A DNA stretch of 22,192 nt, taken from GCA-2730975 sp964576585. Its GTDB lineage: Bacteria > Verrucomicrobiota > Verrucomicrobiia > Opitutales > Seribacteraceae. The stretch lies in NCBI GenBank assembly GCA_964576585.1, contig CAZNWO010000047.1, forward strand, positions 1 to 22,192, read 5' to 3'. Of this stretch, positions 21,413-22,192 are shown one piece after another; the stretch's first letter is position 1, and each line of letters starts with the position of its first letter. A program made the translations under genes and the position numbers. Below the pieces are notes generated by a model. The model saw only the letters and a program-made list of their open reading frames with translations, made no database searches and was not told where the DNA came from.

Positions 21413-21973
21413 ATGAGAAGCAAACTTCCAAACCATCCCTCAAGCTTTTGCCTATATTTCATAGTTATCATTTTGTCTGTTCCATCTACGGCTGCAATTA
21501 AGGTTGTCGTAGATAGAAGCGGAGGAACCACTTGCGGTATGCCGCCGATGCGTTTTAGCCCCAACAATCCTGCAAGCAAGCATTTCCCCCTTCCCGGGGG
21601 CACAAGCAAAACAACCATACTTCCTCCAACCACCATAACCTTACGTTATCCTTCGGCAAATAATACCTCCCCACATGGCGGGAGCTACTCAAGCCAATCC
21701 TATGCCCCTGCTCCCATGCCGGGAAAGGTAAGTGAAAACAAGATGAGGGTATTCACCAGCACCGAGGGAAACACGGTGGAGGCGAGGATCTTGTCGATCA
21801 ATACGGTCAACAGGACCGCCCGCATCAGGACCGGCAAAGGCTTGGCCTACAGCGTGCCGTTCGGGAGGTTCTGCGAATCAGACCTTTCCTACCTCAAGGC
21901 ATGGTGGATCAATCGCAACCCACCCCGGAAGCTATCCGGGTACAAGGCCTTTCTTGCTCGCCGAAAGGGCTAA
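21413..21973 (+). CDS. Secreted SHD1 (SLA1 homology 1) domain protein
   Basis: This encodes 186 residues. Residues 1-28 form a signal peptide (KLPNHPSSF, hydrophobic FIVIILSVPS, ending TAA). Residues about 29-105 are Pro/Ser/Gly/Thr-rich and probably disordered. Residues about 110-165 form an SHD1-like domain: RVFTSTEGNTVEARILSI, NRTARIRTGKGLAYSVPFGR and SDLSYLKAWW. In this family a tryptophan-ended strand-and-helix module, 'R-W-T...G...A.....V.L...G....V....LS..D..Y', is common in Planctomycetes and Verrucomicrobia secreted proteins, but its ligand in bacteria is unknown. The tail WINRNPPRKLSGYKAFLARRKG is basic. The upstream region is long and has no operon partner. No Shine-Dalgarno sequence is seen; the ATG follows CAACGCA. 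Confidence 0.75.
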   Translation: MRSKLPNHPSSFCLYFIVIILSVPSTAAIKVVVDRSGGTTCGMPPMRFSPNNPASKHFPLPGGTSKTTILPPTTITLRYPSANNTSPHGGSYSSQSYAPAPMPGKVSENKMRVFTSTEGNTVEARILSINTVNRTARIRTGKGLAYSVPFGRFCESDLSYLKAWWINRNPPRKLSGYKAFLARRKG

Positions 21974-22014
21974 AAAGAGGCGCTGCAAACGTAGTCGACC
22001 CGGGGAATACCCTA

Positions 22015-22150
22015 AATATGGAAAAACTTAAACCATATTGCCTGCCCGAGAAACATTGGCGCAGAACTTTCTAATGGTATGACAAACCTAATGCAAAGGA
22101 TGGTTTAGCGATCTTACAAATTGGGCAAAATGGAGTAAGATTAAATCTAC
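22015..22150. other. Row of inverted repeats before a terminator
   Basis: AATATGG (22015-22021) mirrors CCATATT (22033-22039), both perfect. AAACC (22084-22088) mirrors GGTTT (22102-22106). ATCTTAC (22111-22117) mirrors GTAAGAT (22135-22141). These run straight into the terminator at 22151. No gene fits: the only frame, 22018-22074, encodes 18 residues. It may be a structured 3' UTR of the SHD1 gene or a separate small RNA. No promoter could be placed in it. Confidence 0.35.
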
Positions 22151-22184
22151 AGAGGCGGAGCCGGCAGGTTCCGCCTCTTTTTTT
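22151..22184 (+). terminator. Strong intrinsic terminator at the right edge
   Basis: A 12-bp stem, AGAGGCGGAGCC (22151-22162) with GGTTCCGCCTCT (22167-22178), has one G-T wobble, closes on a GGCA tetraloop and is followed by a run of seven T (22178-22184). This is a textbook Rho-independent terminator on the plus strand, about 180 bases after the SHD1 stop codon. Confidence 0.92.
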
Positions 22185-22192
22185 GCCCTTGG

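Overview
The window looks like a chromosomal scaffold piece from a Verrucomicrobiota bacterium, most likely a marine member near Opitutae/Puniceicoccales. This is an inference from gene families recalled from memory: a secreted SLA1-homology-domain (SHD1) protein, a secreted protein resembling the Verrucomicrobia-rich TIGR02597 family, a 21-residue leucine-rich-repeat protein of the 'DLSPLxGxPL' type, an ankyrin-repeat lipoprotein and an enolase-superfamily sugar-acid enzyme. Few starts have a clear Shine-Dalgarno sequence and several are GTG. There are no rRNA or tRNA genes, transposases or CRISPR arrays. A run of exactly 100 N (13180-13279) is a scaffold gap; any reading frame drawn across it is an artefact.

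Layout. 1-2830: small, poorly characterised genes. These are a two-TM protein, a lipoprotein with a CxCxxC tail, a Lys-rich internally duplicated protein, and two small minus-strand genes, one with a C-terminal helix-turn-helix and its own promoter and terminator. 2831-5039: housekeeping genes on the minus strand, namely a ComM/YifB AAA+ ATPase and an isochorismatase-like cysteine hydrolase. 5115-7786: a tight plus-strand envelope operon of a lipoprotein with a SecD P1-head-like domain, an M23 metallopeptidase and a MurG-like glycosyltransferase (24-nt gap, then a 4-nt GTGA overlap). 7948-8399: an exported rhodanese with a strong terminator. 8414-9670: an exported protein with a CxxCH haem motif. 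9802-11724: a large secreted repeat protein, preceded by a possible coupled leader peptide.

11750-17071 is the most unusual part. Read on the minus strand it contains an 11-repeat cytoplasmic LRR protein, a multi-TM coiled-coil protein that runs into the assembly gap, a Ser/Asp/Glu-rich reading frame that emerges from the other side of the gap (probably the same protein), and a 41-residue single-TM protein. These may be one transcription unit. Divergent from it, 17261-19548 encodes a 70-residue two-TM protein coupled through ATGA to an ankyrin-repeat lipoprotein. It is convergent, with an 8-nt gap, with a GC-rich mandelate-racemase-like gene (19557-20798).

20799-21412 is a long intergenic region with several inverted and direct repeats and no convincing gene. 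21413-21973 encodes the SHD1 protein. It is followed by a row of inverted repeats ending in a textbook terminator, which could be a structured 3' UTR or a small RNA.
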